Shown: piece after piece, positions 21,504-32,267 of the stretch
Position numbering within the stretch: position 1 is the stretch's first letter
Layout of the letters: every line of letters begins with the position of its first letter
Origin: Caulobacteraceae bacterium
Lineage (GTDB): Bacteria; Pseudomonadota; Alphaproteobacteria; Caulobacterales; Caulobacteraceae
Direction of reading: 5' to 3'
DNA: 64,000 bases
Assembly (NCBI GenBank): GCA_947476325.1
Contig: CANJPZ010000002.1
Span: forward strand, 124,001-188,000
Program-made: the position numbers and the translations under genes
The notes under the pieces: model-generated
What the model was told of the DNA's origin: nothing
The model's database searches: none
Seen by the model: the letters and a program-made list of their open reading frames with translations, nothing else

Positions 21504-22241
21504 ATGAAAATGCAATCCGTCACTCTCGCCACGTCGCTGATCCTTACGGTCGGCGGCCAAGCCCTCGCCCAGCAACCCGCCGCCGCGCCGGCGACAGGCA
21601 CAGTGGTCAAGCAAGGCCCGGCCATTCCCGGTCTTTGCGTGTTCTCTCAGTCGGAACTGGTCGCCGATTCCAAGGCCGGCCAATTTGCCGCCCAGCGTTT
21701 CACCCAGATTCAGGCCCAGGTTTCAGCCGATCTGAACGCGACCGCCACGACCCTGTCCGCCGACCAGCGCAATCTTCAGGCGCAAATCAGCGCCACCAGC
21801 GAGCAGGCCAACGCGCCCGCTATTGAAGCCTTCCAGCAGCGCGCGCTCGCCTTCCAGACCTTGCGTGACCAGCGCGCCGATCAGTTGCAACGCACCAAGG
21901 ACGCAGCCTTTGCTCGCGTCCTTTCAGAGACCTCATCGTTTTTGCAGGGGATCTATGAGTCCCGCAATTGCTCTATTCTCATTGACGCCGAAAGCGTCTT
22001 TGTCGCCAACCAGTCGATGAATATCACGCCGGCAATCGTTCAGGCGCTGGATTTGAAAATCACCGAATTTCCGGTCGAACTTGCCCCTGTCCTGACCCAG
22101 GCGCCGGCTCAAGCCGCGGCTGCTCCTGCGCCCGCTGCCGGAGCGCCGTCCGCGTCTCAACCCCGCCCGGCCGGTGCTGCGCCTTCAGCCACAACGCCGC
22201 GTCAACCTGCCGGTCCCGCCCGCGCGCCCGCAGGCCGTTAG
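21504..22241 (+). CDS. skp: OmpH/Skp family periplasmic chaperone
   Basis: Periplasmic holdase chaperone for unfolded outer-membrane proteins. 245 residues: signal peptide ending at QALAQ, a hydrophobic core (VCVFSQSEL-type strand), long charged/Gln-rich helices at about residues 55-145 that form the coiled tentacles in Skp, and a Pro/Ala-rich C-terminal tail of about 45 residues. That tail is longer than in E. coli Skp. Six bases after bamA. Confidence 0.88.
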   Translation: MKMQSVTLATSLILTVGGQALAQQPAAAPATGTVVKQGPAIPGLCVFSQSELVADSKAGQFAAQRFTQIQAQVSADLNATATTLSADQRNLQAQISATSEQANAPAIEAFQQRALAFQTLRDQRADQLQRTKDAAFARVLSETSSFLQGIYESRNCSILIDAESVFVANQSMNITPAIVQALDLKITEFPVELAPVLTQAPAQAAAAPAPAAGAPSASQPRPAGAAPSATTPRQPAGPARAPAGR

Positions 22242-22275
22242 GGCGCGGCCACGCACAACAGGAGAGGCGGCGGCC

Positions 22276-23307
22276 ATGCCTGACCCACGCTTCTTCGAAT
22301 ATCATGCGCCGTTGTCGCTGGCTAACATCGCCCACCTTACGGGCGCACGGCTTTTGCGTGGCGATCCGCTGTCAGTGATTTCTGAAACCGCGCCGCTTTC
22401 GCAGGCCAACTCTGCGTCGCTTGCGTTTTTGGCCGATCGGCGGCGGCTGGGGGAACTTCGTCAATCACGCGCCATGGCTGTTCTTGTCGCCAATGGCGAC
22501 GTTCCTGAATGCCCCGAAGGATGCGCCATTCTGGTCAGTGATCGCCCGCAGGCCGCCTGGGCGATAGTTGCACGCATTCTTCACAGGCCCACACTGGCGG
22601 ATGCAGACCAGGGCATGATCCATCCAAGCGCCAAGCTCGAAGCTGGAGTAAGTCTTGCGCCGGGTGTCGTCATCGCTCAGGGCGCACGCATCGGCAGAGG
22701 GACAATTCTCCAGCCCGGCGCGGTCATTGGACCGGGCGTCGAAATCGGTCGCAACGGCCTTATCGGCGCCAATGCCAGCGTAGGCTTTGCCCTGATTGGC
22801 GACGGCGTATCAATTCTGGCGGGTGCCAGGATTGGAGAGGCGGGATTTGGAGTCACGGGCGATGCGAAAGGCGCGGTGGATGTGCCCCAGCTTGGTCGGG
22901 CTATCCTGCAGGATAATGTCACCGTCGGCGCCAACAGTTGTGTCGACCGTGGCGCCTGGGATGACACGGTCATCGGCGAGAACTCAAAACTCGATAATCT
23001 CGTGCACGTCGCACACAACGTCCGTATGGGGAGAAACTGCCGTCTGGCCGCCTATACCGGCATCTCAGGCAGTGTGACGATCGGCGACGGAGCCATATTT
23101 GGGGGTCGCTCCGGCGTCGCAGATCAGCTTTCAATTGGCGCCGGGGCTGCGATCGGAGCCGCGGCAGGCGTGTTCAAAAGTGTGCCCGCCGGCGAGGTGT
23201 GGACCGGATATCCAGCCAGACCGATGCGCCGGTGGTTGCGCGAACAGGCAGCGCTTGCGACACTGGCCCGGGGTAAGAGAGGGGCCAACCATGAGCAAGA
23301 AGACTGA
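22276..23307 (+). CDS. lpxD: UDP-3-O-(3-hydroxyacyl)glucosamine N-acyltransferase
   Basis: Third acylation-pathway step of lipid A. 343 residues. N-terminal uridine-binding domain, then left-handed beta-helix hexapeptide repeats ([20 protein letters not shown] and following), with catalytic His in [13 protein letters not shown] 22276 is preceded by GGAGAGGCGG. Overlaps fabZ by 17 bases. Confidence 0.95.
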   Translation: MPDPRFFEYHAPLSLANIAHLTGARLLRGDPLSVISETAPLSQANSASLAFLADRRRLGELRQSRAMAVLVANGDVPECPEGCAILVSDRPQAAWAIVARILHRPTLADADQGMIHPSAKLEAGVSLAPGVVIAQGARIGRGTILQPGAVIGPGVEIGRNGLIGANASVGFALIGDGVSILAGARIGEAGFGVTGDAKGAVDVPQLGRAILQDNVTVGANSCVDRGAWDDTVIGENSKLDNLVHVAHNVRMGRNCRLAAYTGISGSVTIGDGAIFGGRSGVADQLSIGAGAAIGAAAGVFKSVPAGEVWTGYPARPMRRWLREQAALATLARGKRGANHEQED

Positions 23308-23776
23308 GGGCGATCCGGCTGCGGAGGTGACCACCATTGAAATGGCGGAAATCCTTCGGCGGATCCCCCATCGCTATCCCTTTCTGCTGGTCGACCGGGC
23401 TGAAGACTATGTCTCGCACCAGTCGATCACCGGTATCAAATGCGTAACTGTGAACGAGCCTTACTTTGTCGGCCATTTTCCGGGCAATCCGGTTATGCCC
23501 GGCGTGCTGATCATTGAAGCCATCGCCCAATCCGGTGCGGTTTTGATGTCGAAATCGCTGAACGCCGACGTCTCGGGCAAGACCATCTTCTTCGCTTCAG
23601 TCGATAACTGCCGCTTCCGCCATCCTGTGCGACCCGGCGATGTCCTGCGCATGCCGGTGGAAGTCGTTCGTGCGCGCAGCGACCTGTTCAAATTCAAGGG
23701 CAAAGCGATGGTCGGCGAAAAGCTGGCGGCCGAGGTTGAATTTATCGCCATGGTGGTCGAGACCCCTACGGGATGA
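23291..23776 (+). CDS. fabZ: 3-hydroxyacyl-ACP dehydratase FabZ
   Basis: Dehydrates 3-hydroxyacyl-ACP in fatty acid elongation, competing with LpxA/LpxD for hydroxyacyl-ACP. 161 residues, hot-dog fold. The catalytic His and Glu are in [20 protein letters not shown], and [12 protein letters not shown] is the family start segment. ATG 23291 lies inside the end of lpxD; the stop overlaps the lpxA ATG (ATGA). Confidence 0.96.
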   Translation: MSKKTEGDPAAEVTTIEMAEILRRIPHRYPFLLVDRAEDYVSHQSITGIKCVTVNEPYFVGHFPGNPVMPGVLIIEAIAQSGAVLMSKSLNADVSGKTIFFASVDNCRFRHPVRPGDVLRMPVEVVRARSDLFKFKGKAMVGEKLAAEVEFIAMVVETPTG

Positions 23777-24567
23777 CAACGATCCACCCAACGGCCATCG
23801 TCCACGATGGCGCCCGGCTTGGCGCCGACGTCCAGATTGGCCCCTATTGCATCATTGGTCCTGACGTCACCCTGGGTGATGGTTGCCGGTTGGTTTCCCA
23901 TGCCATCGTGGATGGGTTCACCGAGGTCGGTGAGGCCTGTGTGATTCACCCCTTTGCCCGCCTTGGCGGCGACCCTCAGCACCTGGGTCACAAGGGCGAA
24001 AGGACCGGACTGATCGTCGGCGCGCGGAACATCATCCGTGAGAGCGTGACGTTCAACGCCGGTACGGTAGCTGGGCGTGGTGTGACCACCATCGGCTCGG
24101 ATGGCATGTATATGGTCGGCAGCCACATTGCTCACGACTGCATCATCGGCAATCACGTGGTGCTGGCCAATAACGCCGCAGTCGGCGGACATGTGACGAT
24201 CGGAGACTTTGTGTTTCTGGGCGGTCAGGCGGCTGTGCACCAGTACAGCCGGATTGGCCGCTATGCCTTCATCGGCGGAGTTTCGGCGGTGACCAAGGAC
24301 GTGATCCCGTTCGGCTCGGTCTGGGGCGTACACGCCCATCTGGAAGGCCTCAATCTGGTCGGGCTCAAGCGGCGCGGTTTTTCGCGCGAAGCGATCCGCG
24401 ATCTGCGATCAGCATTCCGGCTGTTGTTCGCCGATGAAGGTACGTTCCAGGAGCGCCTGGACGACGTGGCGCGGGTGTTCGTCAATGTCAACGAAGTGAT
24501 GGAGATCGTCGAATTCATCCGCGCCGATTCTGCGCGGCCGCTCTGTCAGCCCAGGGACGACGACTAG
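23773..24567 (+). CDS. lpxA: UDP-N-acetylglucosamine acyltransferase
   Basis: First step of lipid A synthesis: acylates UDP-GlcNAc. 264 residues of hexapeptide-repeat beta-helix followed by a helical C-terminus. Typical segments: [20 protein letters not shown], catalytic His in [10 protein letters not shown], and [15 protein letters not shown]. Coupled to fabZ (ATGA) and 3 bases before lpxI. Confidence 0.96.
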   Translation: MTTIHPTAIVHDGARLGADVQIGPYCIIGPDVTLGDGCRLVSHAIVDGFTEVGEACVIHPFARLGGDPQHLGHKGERTGLIVGARNIIRESVTFNAGTVAGRGVTTIGSDGMYMVGSHIAHDCIIGNHVVLANNAAVGGHVTIGDFVFLGGQAAVHQYSRIGRYAFIGGVSAVTKDVIPFGSVWGVHAHLEGLNLVGLKRRGFSREAIRDLRSAFRLLFADEGTFQERLDDVARVFVNVNEVMEIVEFIRADSARPLCQPRDDD

Positions 24568-24570
24568 GCG

Positions 24571-25410
24571 ATGGAAAAGCTCGGCCTCGTCGCGGGCGCG
24601 GGAACCCTGCCGGTCGAGGTGGCGCGCGAATGCCTGGAGGCAGGTCGCCCGCTTTATATCGTGAGGCTCAAAAGTCTGGCCGAGGCGTCGCTGGCCGAAT
24701 ACCCGAGCGGCGAGGCTGGCCTGACCGAGTTCGGCAGGATCTTTCGTCTGCTCAAGGACGCCGGCTGTCATACGGTGTGCATGGCCGGTATCGTGAACCG
24801 GCCTGACTTCCGCACTCTTGTTCCGGACCTGAAAGGTCTGTCGTTGCTGCCCAGCCTGCTGACCGCCGCGCGCAAGGGTGATGATGCCTTGCTGCGCGCG
24901 GTGGTCGTCGCGTTCGAGAAGGAAGGTTTCAAGGTCGAAGGCGCCCAGGACGTTGCCGGCAGCCTGACGCTGGGGGCCGGCCCGCTCGGCCGTCATGCGC
25001 CCCGGCCTGAAGATCAGGAAGACATCGAGCGAGCTCTGCATGTGGCGCGCGCCATCGGGGGCATGGACATCGGGCAGGGAGCCGTCGTCGTGCATGGCCT
25101 AGTCCTGGCCGTGGAGGCTCAGGAAGGCACCGACGCCATGCTGCGGCGGGTTACGCAGCTGCCCGAAGCGATCCGCGGCACGCCGGCATCGCCTCGCGGC
25201 GTGCTCGCCAAGGCCCCCAAACCCATTCAGGAGCGCCGTGTGGACCTTCCGACCATCGGGCTTGCCACGGTGCACCGGGTAGCCGCCGCGGGCCTGTCAG
25301 GCATCGCAGGAGAGGCTGGCGGGGTAATTGTGCTCGACCGGGACGCTGTGATCGCTGAGGCAGACAGTCTGGGCCTGTTTATCATCGGCGTTGAAGCATC
25401 CGGCGCATGA
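24571..25410 (+). CDS. lpxI: UDP-2,3-diacylglucosamine pyrophosphatase LpxI
   Basis: Hydrolyses UDP-2,3-diacylglucosamine to lipid X; the LpxI (DUF1009) type replaces LpxH in alphaproteobacteria. 279 residues. Recognised by LGLVAGAGTLPVEVARE at the N-terminus, MAGIVNRPDF, and a C-terminal domain with RVDLPTIGLATV and GIAGEAGGVIVLD. It sits between lpxA and lpxB, exactly where the missing step is expected. Overlaps lpxB by 4 bases. Confidence 0.94.
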   Translation: MEKLGLVAGAGTLPVEVARECLEAGRPLYIVRLKSLAEASLAEYPSGEAGLTEFGRIFRLLKDAGCHTVCMAGIVNRPDFRTLVPDLKGLSLLPSLLTAARKGDDALLRAVVVAFEKEGFKVEGAQDVAGSLTLGAGPLGRHAPRPEDQEDIERALHVARAIGGMDIGQGAVVVHGLVLAVEAQEGTDAMLRRVTQLPEAIRGTPASPRGVLAKAPKPIQERRVDLPTIGLATVHRVAAAGLSGIAGEAGGVIVLDRDAVIAEADSLGLFIIGVEASGA

Positions 25411-26561
25411 GTGGTCCAGCAGTCATGCTCGTGGCAGTGGAAGCTTCGGGCGATATTCTTGGTGCGGGCCTGGCCAGGACATTGCGCGCGCGCGTGCCCG
25501 GTGTGCGCCTTTTCGGCGTCGGCGGCGCCCGCATGGCGGAAGAGGGAATCGAAAGTCCGTTCAATACCGCCGAGCTGTCAGTCTTCGGTCTGTTCGAAGG
25601 TCTGGCGATCTATCCCAAGGTGCTGGCGCGGGTGAAGGATACGGTCGCCCTGGCCGCCCGCGAAAAACCGGACGTTGCCGTACTGATTGATTCCTGGGGC
25701 TTCAACCTGCGGGTCGCCCACGCCCTGCGCAAGCTCAATCCGAAAATTCGCCTGATCAAGTACGTCGGACCCCAGATCTGGGCCTCGCGGCCAGGCAGGG
25801 CCAGGACGCTGGCAGCGGCGGTTGATCACCTTCTGTCAATCCTGCCGTTCGACGAGCCATATTATCGCCCCCTCGGCCTGTCTGTGACCTTCGTTGGCAA
25901 TCCCTCCCTGATCCTGGATGTCTCAAAGGCCAACGGCGCGCGGTTTCGCAAAACCATCGGCGCAGGACCGGACGATCCGATCCTGCTGGTGCTTCCCGGT
26001 AGCCGGCGCGGCGAAATCGCGCGGGTCCTGCCGGCCTTTGCCGACGCGGCCCGGATACTGAAGTCCGAGAGGCCCGGTCTTCACATCGCTGTGGTGGTGG
26101 CTGAAACGGTCGCCGATCTGGTCAGGGCCCAGGTCGCTGAATGGCCTTTTCAACCCGTCCTCGTCGAGGGTCACGATCCCAAACTCGACGCCATGAAGGC
26201 GGCCACCGTCGCCATCGCCTGTTCGGGCACGGTAACGACCGAGCTGGCGCTTGCCGGCGCGCCCATGGTGGTGGGTTACAAGGTCTCCGGCATCACCTAT
26301 GCCATCGGCAAACGCCTGATCCGCACGGCCTGGATCGTCCTGCTCAACATCGCCGCCGGCCGGACGATCATTCCCGAGTTGATCCAGCACGACTGTACCG
26401 GCGAGCGCCTGGCTGCAGAAGTTGTCGCACGCCTGGATGATCCAGCGCTACGGACGCGACAAATCGATAATCAGAACGCCGCGCTTGAAGTGATGGGCAG
26501 GGGAGCGCCCGACCCGGCGATCAAGGCCGCCGAGGTCGTCGCCGGTTTCCTGAACGCCTAG
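25407..26561 (+). CDS. lpxB: Lipid-A-disaccharide synthase
   Basis: GT-B glycosyltransferase (GT19) that joins lipid X and UDP-diacylglucosamine. 384 residues. N-terminal [18 protein letters not shown], central [16 protein letters not shown], and [15 protein letters not shown] are family signatures. Its TAG stop shares the four bases CTAG with the stop of the convergent gltA gene. Last gene of the envelope cluster. Confidence 0.95.
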   Translation: MSGPAVMLVAVEASGDILGAGLARTLRARVPGVRLFGVGGARMAEEGIESPFNTAELSVFGLFEGLAIYPKVLARVKDTVALAAREKPDVAVLIDSWGFNLRVAHALRKLNPKIRLIKYVGPQIWASRPGRARTLAAAVDHLLSILPFDEPYYRPLGLSVTFVGNPSLILDVSKANGARFRKTIGAGPDDPILLVLPGSRRGEIARVLPAFADAARILKSERPGLHIAVVVAETVADLVRAQVAEWPFQPVLVEGHDPKLDAMKAATVAIACSGTVTTELALAGAPMVVGYKVSGITYAIGKRLIRTAWIVLLNIAAGRTIIPELIQHDCTGERLAAEVVARLDDPALRTRQIDNQNAALEVMGRGAPDPAIKAAEVVAGFLNA

Positions 26562-27838
26562 CCGCGCTTGTCGATGCCGATGAAGTCGCGTTGCGTCGCG
26601 CCGGTGTAGAGCTGACGCGGCCGGCCGATCTTGCGTGCGGGGTCTTCGAACATCTCTTTCCACTGGCTGATCCAGCCAACGGTTCGGGCCAGGGCGAACA
26701 GCACGGTGAACATCGATGCCGGGAAGCCCATCGCGCGCAAGGTGATGCCGGAATAGAAATCGATATTCGGGTAAAGCTTGCGATCAATGAAGTAAGGGTC
26801 TGAAAGTGCGATCTTTTCCAGCTCCATGGCGACATGCAGCAACGGATCGTCAATCTTCAGTGCGTCCAGCACTTCGTGGCAGGTTTTCTGCATGACCTTG
26901 GCCCGCGGGTCGAAGTTCTTGTACACGCGGTGGCCAAAGCCCATCAGTTTGTACTTGCGGTCTTTTACGCCCTGAACATAGGCCGGGATGTTCTCAACCG
27001 TGCCGATTTGCTCCAGCATTTCAAGCGCTTCCTGGTTCGCTCCACCGTGGCTTGGACCCCACAGACAGGCGATTCCGGCCGCGATACAGGCAAACGGGTG
27101 GGCGCCGGACGAGCCGGCCAGCCGTACAGTGGATGTGGACGCGTTCTGTTCGTGGTCGGCGTGCAGAATGAAGATGCGGTCCATGGCCCGGGTGAGGACG
27201 GGGTTGGATTTCCAGTCCTCGGCCGGCACAGCGAAACACATGCGCAGGAAGTTCTCCGAATAGGACAGGTTGTTGCGCGGCGAGATGAACGGCTGGCCGG
27301 TCGTATATTTGAACGCACGCGCCGCGATGGTCGGCATCTTGGCGATCAGGCGATGAGCCGAAATCTGACGCTGGACCGGGTCATCGACGTCGATGGAGTC
27401 CTTGTAAAAGGCTGACAGGGCCCCAACCGCGCCGGTCATCACCGCCATCGGGTGGGCGTCGCGCCGGAAACCTTCAAAAAAGCGATCAAACTGAGCGTGC
27501 AACATCGTGTGGTAGGTGATGTTGTGCTCGAAGGTCTCGAACTCGGCCGCCGTCGGCAATTCGCCGTGCAGCAGCAGGTAGCAGACTTCCAGGAAGCTCG
27601 ATTTCTCGGCCAGCTGCTCGATCGGATAACCGCGGTGCAGCAGGATTCCTGCGTCACCATCGATAAAGGTGATCTTGCTTTCGCACGACGCCGTCGAGGT
27701 AAAGCCCGGGTCAAAGGTGAAACGGTCGGTATCGGCATAAAGCTTTCGCACGTCGATGACGTCCGGACCCGTCGTGCCCTTCATGATCGGCAGATCGACG
27801 CTTTTCCCGTCGATGGTCAGTATCGCTTTGTCCGTCAT
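26558..27838 (-). CDS. gltA: Citrate synthase
   Basis: Condenses acetyl-CoA and oxaloacetate at TCA entry. 426 residues, type II (Gram-negative hexameric) length. Active-site regions: [15 protein letters not shown] and [15 protein letters not shown], with the C-terminal Asp/Arg region near [16 protein letters not shown]. It lies 43 bases downstream of gltX on the same strand and has its own candidate promoter. It converges on lpxB with a shared CTAG. Confidence 0.96.
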   Translation of the reverse strand: MTDKAILTIDGKSVDLPIMKGTTGPDVIDVRKLYADTDRFTFDPGFTSTASCESKITFIDGDAGILLHRGYPIEQLAEKSSFLEVCYLLLHGELPTAAEFETFEHNITYHTMLHAQFDRFFEGFRRDAHPMAVMTGAVGALSAFYKDSIDVDDPVQRQISAHRLIAKMPTIAARAFKYTTGQPFISPRNNLSYSENFLRMCFAVPAEDWKSNPVLTRAMDRIFILHADHEQNASTSTVRLAGSSGAHPFACIAAGIACLWGPSHGGANQEALEMLEQIGTVENIPAYVQGVKDRKYKLMGFGHRVYKNFDPRAKVMQKTCHEVLDALKIDDPLLHVAMELEKIALSDPYFIDRKLYPNIDFYSGITLRAMGFPASMFTVLFALARTVGWISQWKEMFEDPARKIGRPRQLYTGATQRDFIGIDKRG

Positions 27839-27870
27839 TTTTACCGCTCCCGGCCCATGTGTTCTGAATC

Positions 27871-27897
27871 GTTATACCGAGTTATTGTGCACTGCAA
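27871..27897 (-). promoter_or_regulatory. Candidate gltA promoter with adjacent GANTC site
   Basis: On the minus strand TTGCAG (27892-27897) and TATAAC (27871-27876) are separated by 15 bases, and the start codon follows 32 bases after the -10. The -35 half lies within the end of gltX. A GANTC methylation site (27866-27870) touches the -10 box. The spacing is shorter than ideal, so this is only a candidate. Confidence 0.35.
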
Positions 27898-29288
27898 AGA
27901 GCATCATCCATACGCCCCAAACCTTCGTCAGATCCCAGCGCGGCAAGGGCGCTGGCAAGGTCTGGCGCAACGGCGCCGCCAGACAGCACCCCGCGCAATG
28001 CGGGCCCGAACTTGCCCATGCCTACGCCTTCATTTTCTGCGAAAGATTTCAATGCGGCGGCCAGGTTTTCAGGCGACCAGTCGGCCTCTTCGGCCAACCG
28101 GGTGCGAAGCCGGGCAAGGCGTTCGCGGGTTTCAGCGCCAAGCAATCCGATGGTTTTCTCATCGAGCGTCAACGGCCGCTGACGCACGGCGAACAGGCAA
28201 AGTCCCGCCAACTCCTGTATTGTGCCGGCGCCTTCCTTGACCAGGCCCACAACCCGGCGCAGCCGCGCCTCGACATCAGCGCTCAGTTGCTGTCCCTGAC
28301 CTTGCAGGGCGGTATGGGTCAGAGCGGCCAGACGGTCATCGTCAGCCTTGCGCAGGTGCTGGTTGTTGATGTGGTTCAGCTTGGCCCAATCGAGACGGGC
28401 CGGAGCCTTGACCACGTCCTTTACGTCGAACCAGGCGATGGCCTGCTCATCCGAAAACACTTCGTCATCGCCATGGCCCCAGCCCAGGCGGGCCAGATAG
28501 TTGCGCATGCCTTCGGGCAAATATCCCATGTCAGCGAACTCGCCGACGGCCTGGGCGCCGTGACGCTTGGATAGTTTGGCTCCGTCCGGTCCGTGGATCA
28601 GCGGCAGGTGGCCAAAGGCCGGCAGTTCCCAACCCAGGGCCTGGAAGATCAAGCTCTGGCGGGCGGCGTTGTTCAGGTGGTCGTCGCCGCGGATGACGTG
28701 AGTGACGCCCATGTCATGGTCGTCGACGACGACGGCCAGATTATAGGTCGGATCGCCGTTTGTTCGCAGCAGGACGAGATCATCCAGTTCCTTGTTACCA
28801 AACACAACCGGGCCCTTGATCAGATCCTCGACGATCGTTTCTCCATCGAGCGGTCCCTTGAAGCGGACGACATAGGGGTCGTTTGAACCGGCCCCGGCAT
28901 CACGGTCGCGCCAGACCGAGCGGATGGCGCGGCCCTCGGCCCGGGCGATTTCCCGCTCGACGGCGACTTCCTCGACGGTCATGAAACAACGGTAGGCGTG
29001 GCCCGTGTCGAGCAGTTGCTGGACCGCCTCACGATGCCGATCAATGCGGGCGTACTGGGAAACCGGCGGTTCGTCTGGATTGAGGCCCAGCCAGTCCAGG
29101 CCGTCCAGAATGATCTGCACATTGGCCTCGGTCGAACGTTCCCGGTCGGTGTCCTCGATACGCAACAGGTACTTGCCGCCCGTGTGGCGCGCATAGAGCC
29201 AGTTGAACAGCGCCGTGCGCGCCGTTCCGATGTGCATCGAACCGGTCGGCGAGGGGGCTATGCGGGTGACGACAGGTTTGGCAGGCAT
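27882..29288 (-). CDS. gltX: Glutamyl-tRNA synthetase
   Basis: Class I aminoacyl-tRNA synthetase charging tRNA-Glu (possibly also tRNA-Gln if GatCAB is present). 468 residues. The HIGH-type motif appears as HIGTARTAL near residue 19, LRIEDTDRERS follows, and the KMSKS-type motif is KLSKRHGA. C-terminal anticodon-binding helical domain present. Located upstream of gltA on the same strand. Confidence 0.95.
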   Translation of the reverse strand: MPAKPVVTRIAPSPTGSMHIGTARTALFNWLYARHTGGKYLLRIEDTDRERSTEANVQIILDGLDWLGLNPDEPPVSQYARIDRHREAVQQLLDTGHAYRCFMTVEEVAVEREIARAEGRAIRSVWRDRDAGAGSNDPYVVRFKGPLDGETIVEDLIKGPVVFGNKELDDLVLLRTNGDPTYNLAVVVDDHDMGVTHVIRGDDHLNNAARQSLIFQALGWELPAFGHLPLIHGPDGAKLSKRHGAQAVGEFADMGYLPEGMRNYLARLGWGHGDDEVFSDEQAIAWFDVKDVVKAPARLDWAKLNHINNQHLRKADDDRLAALTHTALQGQGQQLSADVEARLRRVVGLVKEGAGTIQELAGLCLFAVRQRPLTLDEKTIGLLGAETRERLARLRTRLAEEADWSPENLAAALKSFAENEGVGMGKFGPALRGVLSGGAVAPDLASALAALGSDEGLGRMDDALCSAQ

Positions 29289-29363
29289 TGAATTTCCAGG
29301 CAGGCGCGTGAAGGCGGCGGCCCTTATACCCCGCTTGCTGTCAGTTCCTAGAAGGCGGGGGGC

Positions 29364-30002
29364 CTAAACCACGCGTTTGGCGGTGGTGATCACAACCGGC
29401 GTGGCCAGCATCTGGCCGCGCATGGCCTCGACCTCGGCTTCCGCAGAGGTCGACATCTGGTGGATCTTTTGCGCCACGTCCATGCCCGAGATCACGTGGC
29501 CAAAGGCGGCGAACCCCAGGTCGTCGCCTTCTGCCTTGGGGTCGGCGTCCAGTCCCTTCATGTCACCCACACTGATAAAGAAGTCGGAGGTGGCCGAACC
29601 GGGTGCGGCGCGGGCCAGAGCGATGGCGCCCGTCGTGTTGGAAAGGCCCGTTTGAGTCGTCGATTCGTGGGCCACGCCGGGGAAGCGGGGCTTTTTGCGG
29701 TCAGATCCTCCCTGGATCAGGCCCCAGGGCGCAGCGGTCGGCGTATCGGAGCGCATGGTGCGATAAAAGGTGCCGCCATCGTAACGCTTGGCGTCGATAT
29801 AGCGCAGGAAATTGGCGGTGGTCAGGGGTGCCTTGACCGACTCCAGGCCAAGAACAATCTCGCCTGCAGTCGTCTGCAGGGACACACGAATAATGCCGTC
29901 GGCCGGCGCGGGAGCCGCAGGGGTCTGGGCCATGACGGGACCTGCGGCGGCGAGCGCAGCAGCGCCCGCCAGAACATCGCGGCGTTTCAGTTTGTCGGTC
30001 AT
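29364..30002 (-). CDS. Exported cyclophilin-type peptidyl-prolyl isomerase
   Basis: Prolyl cis-trans isomerase of the cyclophilin family. 212 residues from ATG 30002. The N-terminus KLKRRDVLAGAAALAAAGP has paired arginines before a hydrophobic stretch ending in VMAQ, suggesting Tat or Sec export. The cyclophilin core has GGTFYRTM (catalytic Arg), GLIQGGSD, and FFISVGD. A longer form from 30035 is possible but buries the signal. Divergent from comEC across 60 bases. Confidence 0.85.
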   Translation of the reverse strand: MTDKLKRRDVLAGAAALAAAGPVMAQTPAAPAPADGIIRVSLQTTAGEIVLGLESVKAPLTTANFLRYIDAKRYDGGTFYRTMRSDTPTAAPWGLIQGGSDRKKPRFPGVAHESTTQTGLSNTTGAIALARAAPGSATSDFFISVGDMKGLDADPKAEGDDLGFAAFGHVISGMDVAQKIHQMSTSAEAEVEAMRGQMLATPVVITTAKRVV

Positions 30003-30062
30003 GGCTTGTGCCTTCCTCGGTTCGTCCCTGCACAAGGCTATTCCGGCGCAGGGTCTTGATCA

Positions 30063-32267
30063 ATGAGGCTTTCCTTGAGCTTATGGGCTCGCGGATGGGG
30101 GGAGCCCGTGACAGCTGCAATCGGAGGGGCTGAGAGGGCGGAAGGCGGGCGCGCCCGCATCACCCTGGCCGGTTTTCGCGTCGCCTTGCGCGCCGCCGTC
30201 GCCGCCCAGGCCGACCGATGGGCGCTGTGGACCCCGGTCGCCATGGGCGGCGTCGCCGCCATCTACCTGGGTCTGAAAGACGAGCCAGGATGGCTTGCGG
30301 TCCTGGCGCCGGCGGCAGTCGCCCTGGCTCTGGCGGTCGTCTGCCGACGAAAGGCCTCCAGCCGCTTTATCGTGATCGCGATGGCTCTGCTGGCCTTTGC
30401 GATGGCGGGTCTTGTCGCGGGAAAGGTTCGCTCGGCCTGGGTCGCCGGTCCGGTTGCGCCCGTTACAGGCGCCGTTCCGATTTCCGGCTGGGTTGTCGAT
30501 GTCGCCAGCCCGGGCGAATCCGGTGGACGATTGATCATTGCGCCGTTGAGGATCGGCAACCTTGACGCTGACCAACTGCCGCAGCGCATACGCATCACTT
30601 CGAAAGACGGGCTGATTGGCCCCGGCGCTGCAATCCAGTTCACGGGCCTGGTCAATCCGCCACCGCCGCCGGCCAGCCCTGGCGCCTATGACTTTGCGCG
30701 TAACGCCTGGTTTGATCGTATCGGCGGGGTGGGCGTGGCCCTTACGCCGCCGCAGATCGTGTCAGCCCCGCCGCCGGACGGGCGGCTTGAATTGCAGATG
30801 CGGGTCAACGCCGTGCGCTGGAGTCTGGCCCAGCGGATTGCCGCTGACATGAGCCCCGCGGCCCGGGGTCTCGGTGTGGCGATGATCACCGGCTACGAGG
30901 CCTGGATCGACCCAGAGACTGAACAGGCCCTGCGCGATGCGGGCCTTGCCCACATCATTTCGATCAGCGGGGTTCATATGTCCATTGTCGGCGGCTTTGC
31001 CTTTCTGCTGGTTCGCCTGTTCATCGCCGCCGTCCCCTGGTTGGCCTTGCGCATTCCGGGCAAGAAAGTCGCCGCCGCTTTCGGGCTGGCGGCGGTCGCC
31101 ACCTATCTGGTGATCTCGGGCGCGCCGTCGCCCGCGGTGCGCGCCGCTATCACCGCGTCTGTCGCCTTTGTAGCGATCCTCGTGGACCGGCGCGCGGTCA
31201 CGCTTCGCTCTCTGGCCATCGCGGCCCTGATCGTTATCACCGTACAGCCCGAAGCGGTGGGTGAGGCCGGGTTCCAGATGTCGTTCTCGGCCACCGCAGC
31301 CTTGGTCGCCTTGTTCGAGGTCTGGCAAAGGGCGCCGCGCGAGATCAACACGCCCTGGCCGATACGCTTTGTCCAGGGAGCCGGCGCCTGGCTGGGGCTA
31401 AGCCTGACGGCCAGTTTTGTCGCCGGCCTGGCCACGGGTCCATTCTCGATTCAGCACTTCAACCGCGTGGCGACGTTCGGGTTGCCGGCCAACCTGACGG
31501 CGGAGCCACTGGCGACTTTCATCATGATGCTGGCGCTCGCCATGGGCGCGGTGCTGGAGCCTTTCGGCTTGGGCAAACCCTTTCTCGACATCGCCAGCGG
31601 CGCGATCGAGGCCCTGCAGGGCGGCGCGGCCTGGACGGCGGAGCGCGATCACGCAACCCTGCTGATCGCCAGCGCGCCCCAGATTTCCCTGCCGGTTGCC
31701 TTTATGGGCATACTGTGGATGGCGCTATGGAAGGGGAGGGGCCGCTGGATCGGCCTTCCGGCCGCGCTGGCCATCTCGCTTTGGCCGAGACCCGATCCAC
31801 CCGTGGCCTGGATCGACGCGGAAGGTGCCCAGGCTGCGGTTCGTGTCGGGCGAGAAGCTGTCATCATGCGGCCTGAAGACCGGTTGTTTGCCGCCCAGTT
31901 CTGGAGTCGCCGGCGAGGCCTTGCCCTGCCTGAAGATCCCGCAGCCTCCCAGGCCGCCGGGCAGGGCGTATTTGATTGCACCGGGTCGATGTGCCGGGCG
32001 GTTTACAGTGGACACCCGCGCGTGTCGGTGTGGTGGACCAGGCGCATTCCAAAGCCGGAGGCTCTTGAGGCGCTCTGTCAGACCTCGGATATCCTGGCTC
32101 TGCGCGCCGAGATCGACTTGCCGGACAGTTGCCGGCATGTGCGGGTTCTTACGCCGGCCAAGTTCGCCGCCGACGGTTCTGTGGAAATCTACGCCGATGG
32201 ACGCATGGTCTGGGCCCAGCCCCTGCGGGGCGTTCGGCCGTGGACTGTCAGTGATAGCGGCGGATAA
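30063..32267 (+). CDS. comEC: ComEC/Rec2-family membrane protein
   Basis: DNA-uptake channel family protein. 734 residues, polytopic. An N-terminal DUF4131-like region is followed by the ComEC channel domain with [15 protein letters not shown] near residue 297 and [14 protein letters not shown]. The C-terminal 170 residues have no HxHxDH zinc motif, so the metallo-beta-lactamase domain of full-length ComEC is missing or degenerate. The stop lies 20 bases inside the convergent lexA gene. The start could also be a GTG a few codons downstream. Confidence 0.85.
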   Translation: MRLSLSLWARGWGEPVTAAIGGAERAEGGRARITLAGFRVALRAAVAAQADRWALWTPVAMGGVAAIYLGLKDEPGWLAVLAPAAVALALAVVCRRKASSRFIVIAMALLAFAMAGLVAGKVRSAWVAGPVAPVTGAVPISGWVVDVASPGESGGRLIIAPLRIGNLDADQLPQRIRITSKDGLIGPGAAIQFTGLVNPPPPPASPGAYDFARNAWFDRIGGVGVALTPPQIVSAPPPDGRLELQMRVNAVRWSLAQRIAADMSPAARGLGVAMITGYEAWIDPETEQALRDAGLAHIISISGVHMSIVGGFAFLLVRLFIAAVPWLALRIPGKKVAAAFGLAAVATYLVISGAPSPAVRAAITASVAFVAILVDRRAVTLRSLAIAALIVITVQPEAVGEAGFQMSFSATAALVALFEVWQRAPREINTPWPIRFVQGAGAWLGLSLTASFVAGLATGPFSIQHFNRVATFGLPANLTAEPLATFIMMLALAMGAVLEPFGLGKPFLDIASGAIEALQGGAAWTAERDHATLLIASAPQISLPVAFMGILWMALWKGRGRWIGLPAALAISLWPRPDPPVAWIDAEGAQAAVRVGREAVIMRPEDRLFAAQFWSRRRGLALPEDPAASQAAGQGVFDCTGSMCRAVYSGHPRVSVWWTRRIPKPEALEALCQTSDILALRAEIDLPDSCRHVRVLTPAKFAADGSVEIYADGRMVWAQPLRGVRPWTVSDSGG

